Of a stretch of 34,344 nucleotides of DNA, positions 1-8,174 are shown piece by piece. How positions within the stretch are numbered: position 1 is the stretch's first letter; each line of letters begins with the position of its first letter. The translations under genes were made by a program, and so were the position numbers. Source of the DNA: an uncultured Allobaculum sp. (GTDB taxonomy: Bacteria; Bacillota_I; Bacilli_A; Erysipelotrichales; Erysipelotrichaceae); assembly GCA_910577085.1 (NCBI GenBank), contig CAJTLE010000014.1:1-34344 (forward strand), given 5' to 3'. The notes below the pieces were generated by a model. The model saw nothing but the letters and a program-made list of their open reading frames with translations. It had not been told where the DNA came from and made no database searches.

Positions 1-177
1 CAGAACTACGGATTTGGTCAGGCCAGTGCTGCCGGAATAACCGGCATGACAATTCAGGCAGGTGGAACCATCTTCCTTGCGAACATGAAGCGAATTTTTA
101 AACTTCAGGAAAAGCCCAGGGAGGAGTCCGCCCAAAATTCGGCTTCAAAGCCGGAAAAAGCGAATAGAAAGGGTTAA
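1..177 (+). CDS. C-terminal fragment of an unidentified, possibly membrane, protein
   Basis: Frame 1 is open from the window edge to a TAA at 175-177 and gives 58 residues. The first part is glycine- and alanine-rich and moderately hydrophobic (YGFGQASAAGITGMTIQAGG). It is followed by a basic stretch (NMKRIFKL) and a polar, charged tail, as at the cytoplasmic end of a last membrane helix. The start of the fragment (NYGFGQASA) is reminiscent of the C-terminal end of carbohydrate ABC transporter permeases of the MalF type, but the helix is less hydrophobic than usual, so this is only a guess. The gene is followed by a strong hairpin terminator. The true start lies outside the window. Confidence 0.5.
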   Translation, partial: QNYGFGQASAAGITGMTIQAGGTIFLANMKRIFKLQEKPREESAQNSASKPEKANRKG

Positions 178-217
178 AAGACCCTGCATTTCGTGCTCAA
201 CGCTCCGTTTGAACAAG

Positions 218-264
218 AAAATCGGCTAGAAACCACATTCATGTGATTTCTAGCCGATTTTTAA
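218..264 (+). terminator. Rho-independent terminator, bidirectional
   Basis: A 21-bp stem with one mismatch: the left arm starts AAAATCGGCTAGAAA at 218 and the right arm ends TTTCTAGCCGATTTT at 261. The loop is about 2 nt and a run of T follows. The A-run at the left end means it could also end transcription from the minus strand. It closes the gene ending at 177. Confidence 0.8.
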
Positions 265-304
265 CTAATCAACCGAATTCGGGCTTTTCGAAAAAGCTAC
301 TTTA

Positions 305-1018
305 TCAGCAGCCTCTATCTTCACGCTTGGCTTTACAGCGAGGATGAACACAGCTCAGAATATCTTTATCCGTGTAAGGTTTGCCTGATATAATCAAGTT
401 GATAATTCTGGTTGCAGACTTGCCTCTGATATCTGAGAACACCATATCCAGCTTGTAATTGTCCGTTGTAAGACAATTGATCAGCCGGTTGTGCTCGGCA
501 GTTCGGATCTGAACATACTTTCTTCTTTGTCTGGAAGTGGCTCTAAGTTCTCGAAAATCGGCTGATGGGATATAACTTGAGCGTGTCATTCCATGTCGAT
601 AAAGATCACAGATACGGTCAGTGTCCTTATTATCATCTTTCTCGTCTTTTATAAGAGACAGCCATTTAGGGTTGCATACGCGAACTTCCTTCATGGCCGG
701 TTCAAGGATATTGAAAACAGGGATCCAGTACTTACCTGTTGACTCCATGCAGACATGATGGCAGTCATGTTCAAGCAGCCAGTCCTTGCATTCGATCAAG
801 TCTTCTTTAAAAGTCGAGAATCTTTTTTTATGTGTAATCACCTTTCCTTGAGAATCAGTGGTCTTGGTCACGGCAACGATAAATGACTTATGTACATCCA
901 TACCGCATGCAGTCTGAAGAATGAGCTTCTCTTCATGAGGTTGATGGCTGGTTAGTTCACACGCTTTTACCGCCTGAACAAGAGCACAGCTTTCGTCAGA
1001 AATCTTATCTTTGTTCAT
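305..1018 (-). pseudogene. IS110-family (DEDD) transposase, 3'-truncated
   Basis: The 237 residues cover the N-terminal RuvC-like DEDD domain of IS110 transposases. Visible motifs are GMDVHKS (first Asp, about residue 41), CMESTGKYW (Glu, about 91-100) and NPKWLSLIKDEKDDNKDTDR with the later Asp residues. Full IS110-family transposases are about 400 residues and carry a C-terminal Transposase_20 domain with a catalytic serine; that half is missing. The reading frame loses family resemblance after CKAKRED and stops after RGC at 305, so the 3' end was probably cut off by deletion or by insertion of other DNA. The start has a good ribosome site (GGAGAACCT just upstream of 1018). It is presumably inactive. 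The upstream non-coding region appears to be retained. Confidence 0.8.
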
Positions 1019-1260
1019 TCATAGGTTCTCCTTTCCACAAGGTGTAAGAAGAAGAGCCTGAAGCAGGAATGGTGCGTACTGATCAGCTTATCAGAGATAT
1101 TCTGACGGAGAAAATTACTTTACAGCCTCGAGGACTTCTGGCATGTACTCTGGCATTCCTGCTTAGCAGTTTATTTTACTGCCTTGAACCCGGCAGGGAA
1201 ATCCACAATAATTTAGAGCGCAATTCTCAGACTCTTTCCTTACACTATTAATTTTATGGA
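1019..1260 (-). ncRNA. Possible IS110 left end and bridge-RNA remnant
   Basis: In the IS110 group a non-coding region upstream of the transposase gene at the left end encodes the bridge RNA that pairs with target and donor DNA. Here about 240 bases lie between the truncated transposase start and the next gene's downstream region, with no convincing gene. Short inverted repeats are visible, for example CTGCTTAGCAG around 1158-1168. The outer boundary of the element cannot be seen, because IS110 elements lack terminal inverted repeats. The call rests on position and known family layout rather than on a recognised RNA fold. A 60-codon open frame at 1069-1251 has no ribosome site and is probably chance. 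Confidence 0.25.
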
Positions 1261-1360
1261 GAAGGACTGTCTACACTCAATATCTATTCACCGTTTTCAT
1301 TCCGGCATGTGGCTGCCAAGCCATGAAGTTTATTTTGAACAGATAAATCGGACTGGTATT

Positions 1361-3856
1361 TTATCTGGATTTGATGGAATACAGTTCAGGAGCAACGCAA
1401 AGTCCAATGGGCTCACTTGGAATAAACTGCGAGAACAGTTCGCGCTGGCTACGGGCCAGAGTTGTAATGACTTCAACCTGGATATGTGGATCTTTGACCT
1501 CTTTCAGGACAAAGTCATAAGGCGGAGCAATCCGGGTCTGTTCTTTTCCATCGACTGTAACTGTGACGGTTTCAAAAGCCTGCGGCAGATGGAGAATACC
1601 GTTTGTAAAGTCTTCGGGCAGGGTGAAGTCGTACAGGAGGCTACCGGAAAATCTAGGATCGTCCAGGCTCAGATCCTGGAAATCGGTTGGTGCTGCAGGA
1701 CCAAAGGCATCCTGGTTGAAAGACTTCTTGCTGACAAGACCTTTGTTAATTGCTGCGATTTTTTCGCCCCGTTCTACACAGCCTTCATCTGGGTCTGCTT
1801 CAACGAGAACCAGGGATTCAAAGGGTTCCAGATGAACAAGAATGCGGCCCTTCTCATCTTTTGGCAGAGTTTTAAGGGTATTGGTAAATGCATCATAGCT
1901 GGCCAGCTTTTCCGCCTGATCGACTTCAATGGCTGTATCGATCGTGTCGATCACGCTGGTATTCATCAGAAAGTATACCTGGCCATCTTCTCTTTGATAG
2001 GACCAGACATGCAGGGATGGGACTTCACTAGCCGGGATGACCTCGCGATAAGGACGGACAAGATTTCCAAGTTCTTCTAAGGAAACGACAGAGCCTTTTC
2101 CTGTATAGTTGGCTGGTTTTTCATCCACAAAAACCACATTTGGGATACGGGCAATCTGCTCATTGAGCCAGGCGGGCAGGTGGGAGGCTGCCGGAACGAT
2201 CAACAGATCAAAACGGTTGTCGCCAATAACATACTGATCCCCTTCAACTTTGGCCTGTTTCAGGTAGTCTTCACTGATCAGCGTGCCATCAACCTGGTTT
2301 TGTTCAAGGACCTTCAGGATTGGGGTATCTTTGCCTTCATTGCCGCTCCATTCGCCCACCGCATGATAAAGAACACCAATCCGTGTCTGATGGATGCCGT
2401 CACTGAGTAAATGGGCCAGACGGTCCGCATAGCGGCTCCACGTGCCAAAGTGTTTAAACTGTGGATTCATCCCATGGGCATAGAAATGGGGCGGGCAGTC
2501 CCAGTCTGGAAACTTTTTCGGATCAAACGCGTGCGGAACAATGTAATTGATGCCATGGCTGATCATGAAGTCGGTAATCCATTTCATCATCTTCAGACCT
2601 TCACTCCAGCCATACGCACCAAAGGCTTCACACATCACACGGCCTTTTTTAGCCGGATTTAAACGGGCTTCAGAGGCGGCCAGACGAGGGAGCGTGTAAT
2701 GGAAAAAGTCACCGCGGCTGCCGCCGGTCATATAGGCATCATGATGAAAGTCCATGCCCGGAACAACCTGACCACCGATAATATCAATGGCGGCCATATC
2801 AAAGCCATTGATGGCTTTAAAGTAGTGGCCAGGTCCATAGCCAAGGCGGGCATGGACTTCATTGTCTTCAATCAGATGGCCGACATACAAAATGCCATGT
2901 TCATGACACCAGTCGCCCAGAACCTTGGAGAAGTGTTTTCCAAATAAACCAGAAACGACATCCATATACCACGCCCGGACATCCTTGGCCCGGTCGGTAT
3001 CGCCTTTGAACAGATAGACCCATTCTTCAGGCCTGAGATCATTGTCTAAAGCCTTGCGGACATATTCGTTAAAAGGCAACGGCATATCGGAAACGCCGAT
3101 GACTTCATACGGTCCTTTGACGTTGCCAAAACGTGGCTCATCGGAGAACATACCCTGAATGGTTTTGCCATATTCCTCTTTGTAGCGGGCATAGTGCGGT
3201 TCATAAACGGTATCAATTAACACCTGAGTGGCTTTGGGATTCATCGGATCGAGGTAGTCTTTGGTGGAATCCTCAGCGCCGGCCGATGTCTGATAGATCA
3301 CAAACAGGGAATAGTACCCCTTTGGCAGATCCAGCCGGATGGTGCGATCGTTCACCTGGTCGGTGACATCTTTCAGGGAAGACCAGTCAATGACACCTGG
3401 AGTCAGATGACTGGCCAGAATGACTTTTTCAATCTGGTCTTTTTGATGACGGCGATCTTTGATAAATTCCATCACCCGGGCAGGAACGCTGAGGTCCTGT
3501 TCGAGTGGAAAGCCCTGGCTGAGCAGGTCGTACTGATGAATCTGGAGGTAGCGCTTTTTCAGTTCGTCAGGCACCTGGCCATTGGCATAACCGGTTGGAA
3601 ACTTGGCATCATCGAGAATCCAGAACTGCATCCCTCTTTTTCTGGCTTCCTCGACCAGAAAATCCATCGTTTTCCACCAGCCCTCTTTTAAAAATTCAGG
3701 ATGGGGACGGGATTCTACACAAAAGCGGGACAGGCCCTGAGACTGCATGGCGTCCAGGTAATCGCCAAGTACTTCATTGTCTTCGCCATGCTGCCAGAAA
3801 AACGGCCACAGGTGGGATGCAAAAGAATCCTGTTTCAGTTCATTGAGTACGTTCAT
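1361..3856 (-). CDS. Glycosyl hydrolase, GH106-like (alpha-L-rhamnosidase superfamily)
   Basis: This 831-residue protein has no signal peptide and is probably cytoplasmic. The N-terminal catalytic TIM-barrel part resembles GH106-type enzymes. It has the pattern aromatic-rich start (HLWPFFWQHGEDNEVL), then ESRPHPEFLKEGWWKTMDFL and EEARKRGMQFWILDDAKFPTG, with the acidic motif QGMFSDEPRFG near residue 235 as a likely active-site region. The C-terminal 200 residues look like beta-sandwich, carbohydrate-binding-like domains. Known GH106 members remove alpha-L-rhamnose, but this branch is divergent and the substrate is unassigned. The start at 3856 has a GAGGAG ribosome site. It is divergent from an AraC regulator at 4246, which probably controls it. 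A 19-bp palindrome lies directly upstream of its ribosome site. Confidence 0.75.
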   Translation of the reverse strand: MNVLNELKQDSFASHLWPFFWQHGEDNEVLGDYLDAMQSQGLSRFCVESRPHPEFLKEGWWKTMDFLVEEARKRGMQFWILDDAKFPTGYANGQVPDELKKRYLQIHQYDLLSQGFPLEQDLSVPARVMEFIKDRRHQKDQIEKVILASHLTPGVIDWSSLKDVTDQVNDRTIRLDLPKGYYSLFVIYQTSAGAEDSTKDYLDPMNPKATQVLIDTVYEPHYARYKEEYGKTIQGMFSDEPRFGNVKGPYEVIGVSDMPLPFNEYVRKALDNDLRPEEWVYLFKGDTDRAKDVRAWYMDVVSGLFGKHFSKVLGDWCHEHGILYVGHLIEDNEVHARLGYGPGHYFKAINGFDMAAIDIIGGQVVPGMDFHHDAYMTGGSRGDFFHYTLPRLAASEARLNPAKKGRVMCEAFGAYGWSEGLKMMKWITDFMISHGINYIVPHAFDPKKFPDWDCPPHFYAHGMNPQFKHFGTWSRYADRLAHLLSDGIHQTRIGVLYHAVGEWSGNEGKDTPILKVLEQNQVDGTLISEDYLKQAKVEGDQYVIGDNRFDLLIVPAASHLPAWLNEQIARIPNVVFVDEKPANYTGKGSVVSLEELGNLVRPYREVIPASEVPSLHVWSYQREDGQVYFLMNTSVIDTIDTAIEVDQAEKLASYDAFTNTLKTLPKDEKGRILVHLEPFESLVLVEADPDEGCVERGEKIAAINKGLVSKKSFNQDAFGPAAPTDFQDLSLDDPRFSGSLLYDFTLPEDFTNGILHLPQAFETVTVTVDGKEQTRIAPPYDFVLKEVKDPHIQVEVITTLARSQRELFSQFIPSEPIGLCVAPELYSIKSR

Positions 3857-3869
3857 TCATTTCTCCTCT

Positions 3870-3888
3870 GGATCAGTCAGACTGATCC
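3870..3888 (-). promoter_or_regulatory. 19-bp perfect palindrome in the leader of the GH106-like gene
   Basis: GGATCAGTC and GACTGATCC form two perfect 9-bp arms around a single central base. The site ends only a few bases from the ribosome site of the glycosidase on the minus strand. It could be a repressor operator at or just after the transcription start, or an RNA hairpin that hides the ribosome site. Confidence 0.5.
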
Positions 3889-4169
3889 GCCTCTCTATTC
3901 AAAACGAATTGAATTGTCACAATCGGATAGAAATTCATCTGGAAAGCGGTTTTTTCTTCCGTGGACAGGTGCTTTTTCTTCCTGTCATCTTTTAAGACTG
4001 GAAATTATCATTCTGTCTGGCAGGGATGAACGGTTCAAAAAATCATCTTTCTCCAGAAGACTGAGGGTTTTAGGCAAAAGGCACTCAAACCGATAGAGTT
4101 TGTAAACGATCGACTGACATTTATCTTTTCGTTTTGGTATTGACTAATTTACACAGTCAGGATACCAGT

Positions 4170-4183
4170 TGAAAACGCTTTCC
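4170..4183. promoter_or_regulatory. cre-like site (CcpA binding)
   Basis: TGAAAACGCTTTCC matches the Bacillota cre consensus TGNNARCGNWWWCA at all fixed positions but the last. It sits between the divergent glycosidase and AraC genes, which suggests that preferred sugars repress this locus. This is a motif match only. Confidence 0.55.
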
Positions 4184-4208
4184 TGTATATCATCAATTAG
4201 GAAGAAAA

Positions 4209-4239
4209 CTGACTATTTTTAAGGATGTAGTGCTATTCT
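4209..4239 (+). promoter_or_regulatory. Candidate promoter of the AraC-type regulator
   Basis: A -10 element TATTCT at 4234-4239 lies 6 bases upstream of the ATG at 4246. A weak -35 (CTGACT at 4209-4214) is 19 bp further up. If used, transcription would begin at or next to the A of the start codon, giving a leaderless mRNA. The only ribosome-site-like sequence (AAGGA at 4221) is too far upstream, which agrees with this. Confidence 0.3.
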
Positions 4240-4245
4240 TTAGAT

Positions 4246-5208
4246 ATGAATGAACAACAATTGAAAGAGCAGCTGATGCGCCTGGACGAGCGCGATGAAC
4301 GGCACAACCTGCCAGAGTATCGAGTTTCACTGATTGATTATCTGGAATATGACAAATTCAATTCCGATGAGTCTTTCATGATCACCCGCAACCCGCGATT
4401 TACCCCCACACCGGACCATTCTCATGATTTTGTTGAACTGAATTTTATGTTTGAAGGGGAATGCGACCAGATTATTGACGGGAAACCGCAGCGGCTGAAG
4501 AAGAACCAGATGACATTGATTGATACCAATACGGTCCATTCTATCGGTGTTTTAGGTGAAAATGATGTTCTTATCAACTTTACGATGTCCAGAGAGTTTG
4601 TCGAAAAGTATCTGATCAGTCTGCTGGATGAAGAAAACACGTTATCGTATTTTTTTGCCAACACACTCAACCCTGGCAACACTTCGATGAACTACATTGT
4701 TTTTGATGTCAGTGAAAACGAACGCATTCTCAATTTTCTGTATGAGCTGATCTGGGAACAGCTGTATCCCACTAGAAATTCAAGGAAGATCAAGGAGACA
4801 ATGATGCAGCTGATTCTAATGGATCTGGTCGGCTCCGGGAAGACTCTGGTTGAACAGACTTCACTGTCACCTTCTAACCAGATTATTCTGCGGGCTTTGC
4901 AGTATATGGAAAAGAATTTCCTCAACTGCTCCCTCAAGCAGATGGCCATTGATCTGCATGTTCACCAGGTCTATCTGACCAGTCTTCTCAAAGAACAGAC
5001 CGGCCTTTCGTATTCGCAGCATATCTCGCGTTTTAAACTCGAAAAGATCAAGCGGATGCTGCTTGAACGTCCAGATCTGTCGATCGAAGAGATCTCCACG
5101 CAGTGCGGCTATTCCAACCAGACTTTCTTCTATTCCAAATTCAAGGAAGCCTACCACATGACTCCAAGACAATATCGGCAGGAGGCATTGAAAAACTGGA
5201 AAAGCTGA
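4246..5208 (+). CDS. AraC-family transcriptional regulator with cupin sensor domain
   Basis: The 320-residue protein has an N-terminal cupin/AraC-binding domain (about residues 40-130; HSHDFVELNFMFEGE is the typical metal-cupin-like strand). The C-terminal AraC helix-turn-helix pair lies at about 215-315 (VHQVYLTSLLKEQTGLSYSQ, then IEEISTQCGYSNQTFFYSKF and MTPRQYR). Proteins of this layout activate sugar-utilisation genes on binding a small ligand. It is transcribed away from the GH106-like gene and probably regulates it. A cre-like site lies in the shared region. A hairpin terminator follows. Confidence 0.9.
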   Translation: MNEQQLKEQLMRLDERDERHNLPEYRVSLIDYLEYDKFNSDESFMITRNPRFTPTPDHSHDFVELNFMFEGECDQIIDGKPQRLKKNQMTLIDTNTVHSIGVLGENDVLINFTMSREFVEKYLISLLDEENTLSYFFANTLNPGNTSMNYIVFDVSENERILNFLYELIWEQLYPTRNSRKIKETMMQLILMDLVGSGKTLVEQTSLSPSNQIILRALQYMEKNFLNCSLKQMAIDLHVHQVYLTSLLKEQTGLSYSQHISRFKLEKIKRMLLERPDLSIEEISTQCGYSNQTFFYSKFKEAYHMTPRQYRQEALKNWKS

Positions 5209-5261
5209 ACAATTCATTCCAGCCCAAAAGGCAAACTCCAGGCGCAGACTTTCATTTTCCA

Positions 5262-5290
5262 GGCTCCAGAGATGGCTCTGGGGCTTTTTT
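5262..5290 (+). terminator. Rho-independent terminator after the AraC gene
   Basis: Stem GCTCCAGAG (5263-5271) with CTCTGGGGC (5276-5284), loop ATGG, followed by six T. Confidence 0.85.
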
Positions 5291-5337
5291 GCGTGATCCA
5301 CCTGTAAACAAACGATCAATTGACGTTTAATCGGCAT

Positions 5338-5366
5338 GAAAAAAGCCGGTCAGCAAAGAAACCGGC
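5338..5366 (-). terminator. Terminator after the MATE exporter gene
   Basis: GCCGGT (5345-5350) pairs with ACCGGC (5361-5366). The A-run at 5338-5344 becomes the T-run on the minus strand, so it ends transcripts coming from the exporter gene. Confidence 0.7.
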
Positions 5367-5434
5367 GAAAGTAGATCAAAAGGGGAATGGATTCGAGTGG
5401 ATTGGCATCGACCGCAGATAACCCACAAATAGAC

Positions 5435-6802
5435 TCAGGCTTTTGAATCCAGTCTGCGATAAACCGTGAAATACATGGTAATAAAGCAGGCCAGACCCCC
5501 GATGACATTGGAAATCGGTTCTGAAGCAAAAACCCCATAAACAGGGGGAGTCCATACGTGAGGAAGCAGATAGACCAGGGGTACGACAATGACGACTTTA
5601 CGAAACAGGGAAAAGAAGATGGCCTGCTTTTTCTTGTTCATGGCTTTAAAGACTGTCTGGCCGCTGTACTGCAGCGCCTGGAAAATATAGGCGAAAAAGT
5701 AAATGTTCATACCATGAACCGCCGCATCGCGCAGACCCGTTCCCGAATCAAACAGGGCAACAAAGGCATCGGGAACAAGCAGAATTAAAATCCACATCAA
5801 CAGCGTGTAGGAACAAAGCATGCCGGTCATGATCCGGATCAGCTTTTTGAGTCTGGCATACAGGCCGGCTCCATAACAATAGCTGATCAATGGAGAAGTG
5901 CCGTCAGCCATCGCAAAGACCACGGTATCGGTAATCTGGCGGACAGAATTGACGATCGTCATAACGGTCACATACTCATTGCCGCCAATGTTGATGAGCA
6001 CCTGATTTTGGGCGATCTGAACCGCCGAGTTGGTCAGCTGCATGATAAAGCCGGCCAGTCCCAGGGAAGTAATATCTGAAATGATTGACCAGGAGCAGAA
6101 CTTTCTGGAAAAGGGTTCAATCCGCCAGAACGAATTCTTGCTTCGCATCTGACAAAATGCAAAAATGGCCGCCAGAATCTGGGCGATGACCGTCGCAATG
6201 GCTGCTCCATTGATGCCAAGATTCAGAACAAAGATGAAGATGGGATCCAGCACAATGTTACAGAAAGCACCGATCAGAATGCTGGCCATACCCGTAAGGA
6301 AGCGCCCCTGGGCATTGAAAAATGGATTCAGACCCAGCGAGATAAAGGAGAAGAGGCTTCCGCAAAGATAAATCCGCAGGTAAGAAAGGGAGTACTGAAG
6401 CATTGCCTCATCCGCTCCAAACAGCACCAGCAGGGATCTGGAAAACAGAAGACCAAGGCCGCCCAGAATCAGGGAACCAAAGACGAGCAGGTAAAATGAA
6501 GTGTTCATGATCTTCTGCGATTTCTGGATCCGCTTTTCGCCCCAGGCAATGGCAGCCAGACTGGCACCACCAGAAGAAAACAGGTTGATAAAGGCGGTCA
6601 TGATCGTAATCAGAGGAAAACAAAGACCAAGGCCAGCCAGTGACTCCTGCCCGCATCCTGGAATCCTGGCAATATAGATTCGGTCGACAATGTTATAAAG
6701 CAAGTTGAGCAGCTGGGCGGCAAGCAAAGGAAGCACCGAACGCATCAGAAGCGATCCAATCGGTCCCTTGCCAAAGTCCATTGCAGCTTTTTGATTGGCC
6801 AT
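5435..6802 (-). CDS. MATE-family efflux protein
   Basis: At 455 residues this has the usual length of the multidrug and toxin extrusion family, with about 12 hydrophobic segments. Typical family features are the N-terminal GPIGSLLMRSVLPLLAAQLL, the NLLYNIVDRIYIARIPG segment after helix 1, and internal symmetry between the two halves (QNQVLINIGGN and VVFAMADGTSPLISYCYGAG in the second). It exports organic cations or drugs in exchange for Na+ or H+; the substrate is unknown. The ribosome site AAGGAAT lies upstream of the ATG at 6802. It stands alone, with its own terminator. Nothing nearby indicates a specific substrate. Confidence 0.92.
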   Translation of the reverse strand: MANQKAAMDFGKGPIGSLLMRSVLPLLAAQLLNLLYNIVDRIYIARIPGCGQESLAGLGLCFPLITIMTAFINLFSSGGASLAAIAWGEKRIQKSQKIMNTSFYLLVFGSLILGGLGLLFSRSLLVLFGADEAMLQYSLSYLRIYLCGSLFSFISLGLNPFFNAQGRFLTGMASILIGAFCNIVLDPIFIFVLNLGINGAAIATVIAQILAAIFAFCQMRSKNSFWRIEPFSRKFCSWSIISDITSLGLAGFIMQLTNSAVQIAQNQVLINIGGNEYVTVMTIVNSVRQITDTVVFAMADGTSPLISYCYGAGLYARLKKLIRIMTGMLCSYTLLMWILILLVPDAFVALFDSGTGLRDAAVHGMNIYFFAYIFQALQYSGQTVFKAMNKKKQAIFFSLFRKVVIVVPLVYLLPHVWTPPVYGVFASEPISNVIGGLACFITMYFTVYRRLDSKA

Positions 6803-7280
6803 ACAAATTCCTTTCTTAAAACTCTTAACAAAGGCTGTTTTGTCTGAATACAGGTTGTTTTGAATTGATGATTCTCAATCAACTGGAATTGAAAACCCGA
6901 CACAGCCTTGAATCATCTTAGTCCCTGTTCTGCTTTATGTAAAGAATATGGAAATCTTCATGGATGTAAGGGTAAAAGAAGAAAAGACATGGGATACACC
7001 AAAAAAATGACAGCTTTCCGCAAAAAAGTGAAGTCTGTCTGCAGATGGTGAGAGTAAGAGTTGACAGGCCGGATCACAGACCGGATGCGATAATCCGTCT
7101 GATTTTTATGCTGGTGCATAAGAAAACCGGATGATCCAGTGGACGATCCGGCGACGAAAGATAGGGAATAAAGAATTACCGGTAAGAAATGACCAGCAGG
7201 AATTGCCAGTAAGGAATTTCTGATGCATACCGGCAGAGAAGGTCTGCGAAAAAGAAAACACAGAAAATAAGGCTGACTGA
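6803..7280. other. 478-bp intergenic region between MATE and HAD genes
   Basis: I find no convincing gene here. It holds the leader of the MATE gene with an imperfect inverted repeat around 6858-6880 (TTGAATTGATG / CTCAATCAA). It also has a cluster of CCGGAT and ATCCGG words at 7069-7152, including a terminator-like hairpin at 7078-7107 and CCGGAT...ATCCGG at about 7127-7151. A perfect -35 word TTGACA at 7061 has no -10 at a usable distance. A 61-codon minus-strand frame at 7106-7291 lacks a ribosome site and is probably chance. Confidence 0.4.
7078..7107 (+). terminator. Terminator-like hairpin without an obvious gene
   Basis: AGACCGGAT (7078-7086) pairs with ATCCGTCT (7093-7100) with one bulged C, then GATTTTT. 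No plus-strand gene precedes it, so it is either an orphan terminator or a chance hairpin in the CCGGAT-rich cluster. Confidence 0.35.
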
Positions 7281-7931
7281 TCAGCGCTCAATCTCGTTCA
7301 TGTTCATGACAACTTGCTTGATTTGCGGGTAATCTTTGACTTCATTATAAATATGGCCGGAATCCATCAGACGAATATCCTGAACGCCGGCTTTGATGGA
7401 GTTGTTTACACCAGCAAGAGAGTCTTCAATAACGGTCATCTTGTCGAGTGGGACGTTCAGAATTTTTGAAGCTTTCTGGAACATGGCTACTTTATCTTTA
7501 TACGATCCATCATCATAAACGATGTTTTCAGGCTCAATCCATTTGTCGAGATGAAAATTTTCGACAAAGAAATCGATGTTGTCCTTAATGGATGCAGAAG
7601 CAATTGTAAATGGAACACCCTGGGCTTTCAGATCGTCGAAGAGTTTTTCTGCTCCTTCAACCAAATGGAAAGTGGCCTGATCTTCCACACAGGCTTCCCG
7701 ATAGTATTTTTCCTTAAGAGTGGACAGACGTTCAGCTTCTTCAGGGGTGGCTTTGCCGTCGGTCAGATACTTGACGATTTCAATATTCGGTTTTCCATTC
7801 ATGTGTGTGTGCAGCTCGTCTTCTGTAATGGGTCTGCCGCGAAGGTCCTTTGAAATCCGACTCCAGGCCTTTACGTGTTTGTCATTATCGAAAAACAGTG
7901 TTCCATTAAAATCAAAAATTACTCCTTGCAT
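7281..7931 (-). CDS. HAD-superfamily hydrolase, beta-phosphoglucomutase-like
   Basis: The 216-residue protein has the HAD order: motif I at residues 7-11 (DFNGT), an alpha-helical cap (about 15-90), motif II serine in TIASAS, a conserved Lys (YKDK), and motif IV in VIEDSLAGVNNS with the GVNN pattern of the beta-phosphoglucomutase/phosphatase subfamily. The second aspartate of motif I, normally the acid/base (DxD), is Asn. The first, nucleophilic Asp7 is kept. It lies downstream of the LacR-type repressor gene in the same direction, next to a lactose PTS operon, so it may act on a sugar phosphate, but this is inference. The ribosome site AAGGAG lies upstream of the ATG at 7931. Confidence 0.82.
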   Translation of the reverse strand: MQGVIFDFNGTLFFDNDKHVKAWSRISKDLRGRPITEDELHTHMNGKPNIEIVKYLTDGKATPEEAERLSTLKEKYYREACVEDQATFHLVEGAEKLFDDLKAQGVPFTIASASIKDNIDFFVENFHLDKWIEPENIVYDDGSYKDKVAMFQKASKILNVPLDKMTVIEDSLAGVNNSIKAGVQDIRLMDSGHIYNEVKDYPQIKQVVMNMNEIER

Positions 7932-7960
7932 GTTTTGTTTTCTCCTTATCCATGTTTTTT

Positions 7961-7998
7961 GTATCTATGTCTTGTTGTATCTATGTCTTGTTGTATCT
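7961..7998. repeat. 16-bp tandem direct repeat, about 2.4 copies
   Basis: GTATCTATGTCTTGTT occurs at 7961-7976 and 7977-7992, then GTATCT at 7993. It lies in the 243-bp gap between the repressor and HAD genes, directly upstream of the HAD ribosome site on the minus strand. I see no coding role. Confidence 0.85.
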
Positions 7999-8174
7999 GC
8001 GGGTTGTGTCCTTGTCTGGTTTGTCAGATCAATCTGGTGGACTTGCTTCCTGAACAGATCGTTTTGCTTTCCAGAGGTATGTCGCCTGCATTCAAAATCT
8101 GCTCAGGTAATTTTTCAAAATGAAATTGTGGGGCTTCTGTCTATTTGTCTGTTTTGCCTTCTGTCTGAACTGCT

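Noticed and set aside
1069..1251. 60-codon frame upstream of the IS110 remnant
   Set aside because: No ribosome site and no recognisable domain; the region is better explained as the non-coding end of the IS.
1256..2080. Long plus-strand open frames opposite the GH106-like gene
   Set aside because: They are antisense shadows of a gene with clear family motifs on the minus strand.
7106..7291. 61-codon minus-strand frame after the HAD gene
   Set aside because: No ribosome site, overlaps the HAD stop, composition like non-coding DNA with repeated CCGGAT/CCGGTA words.
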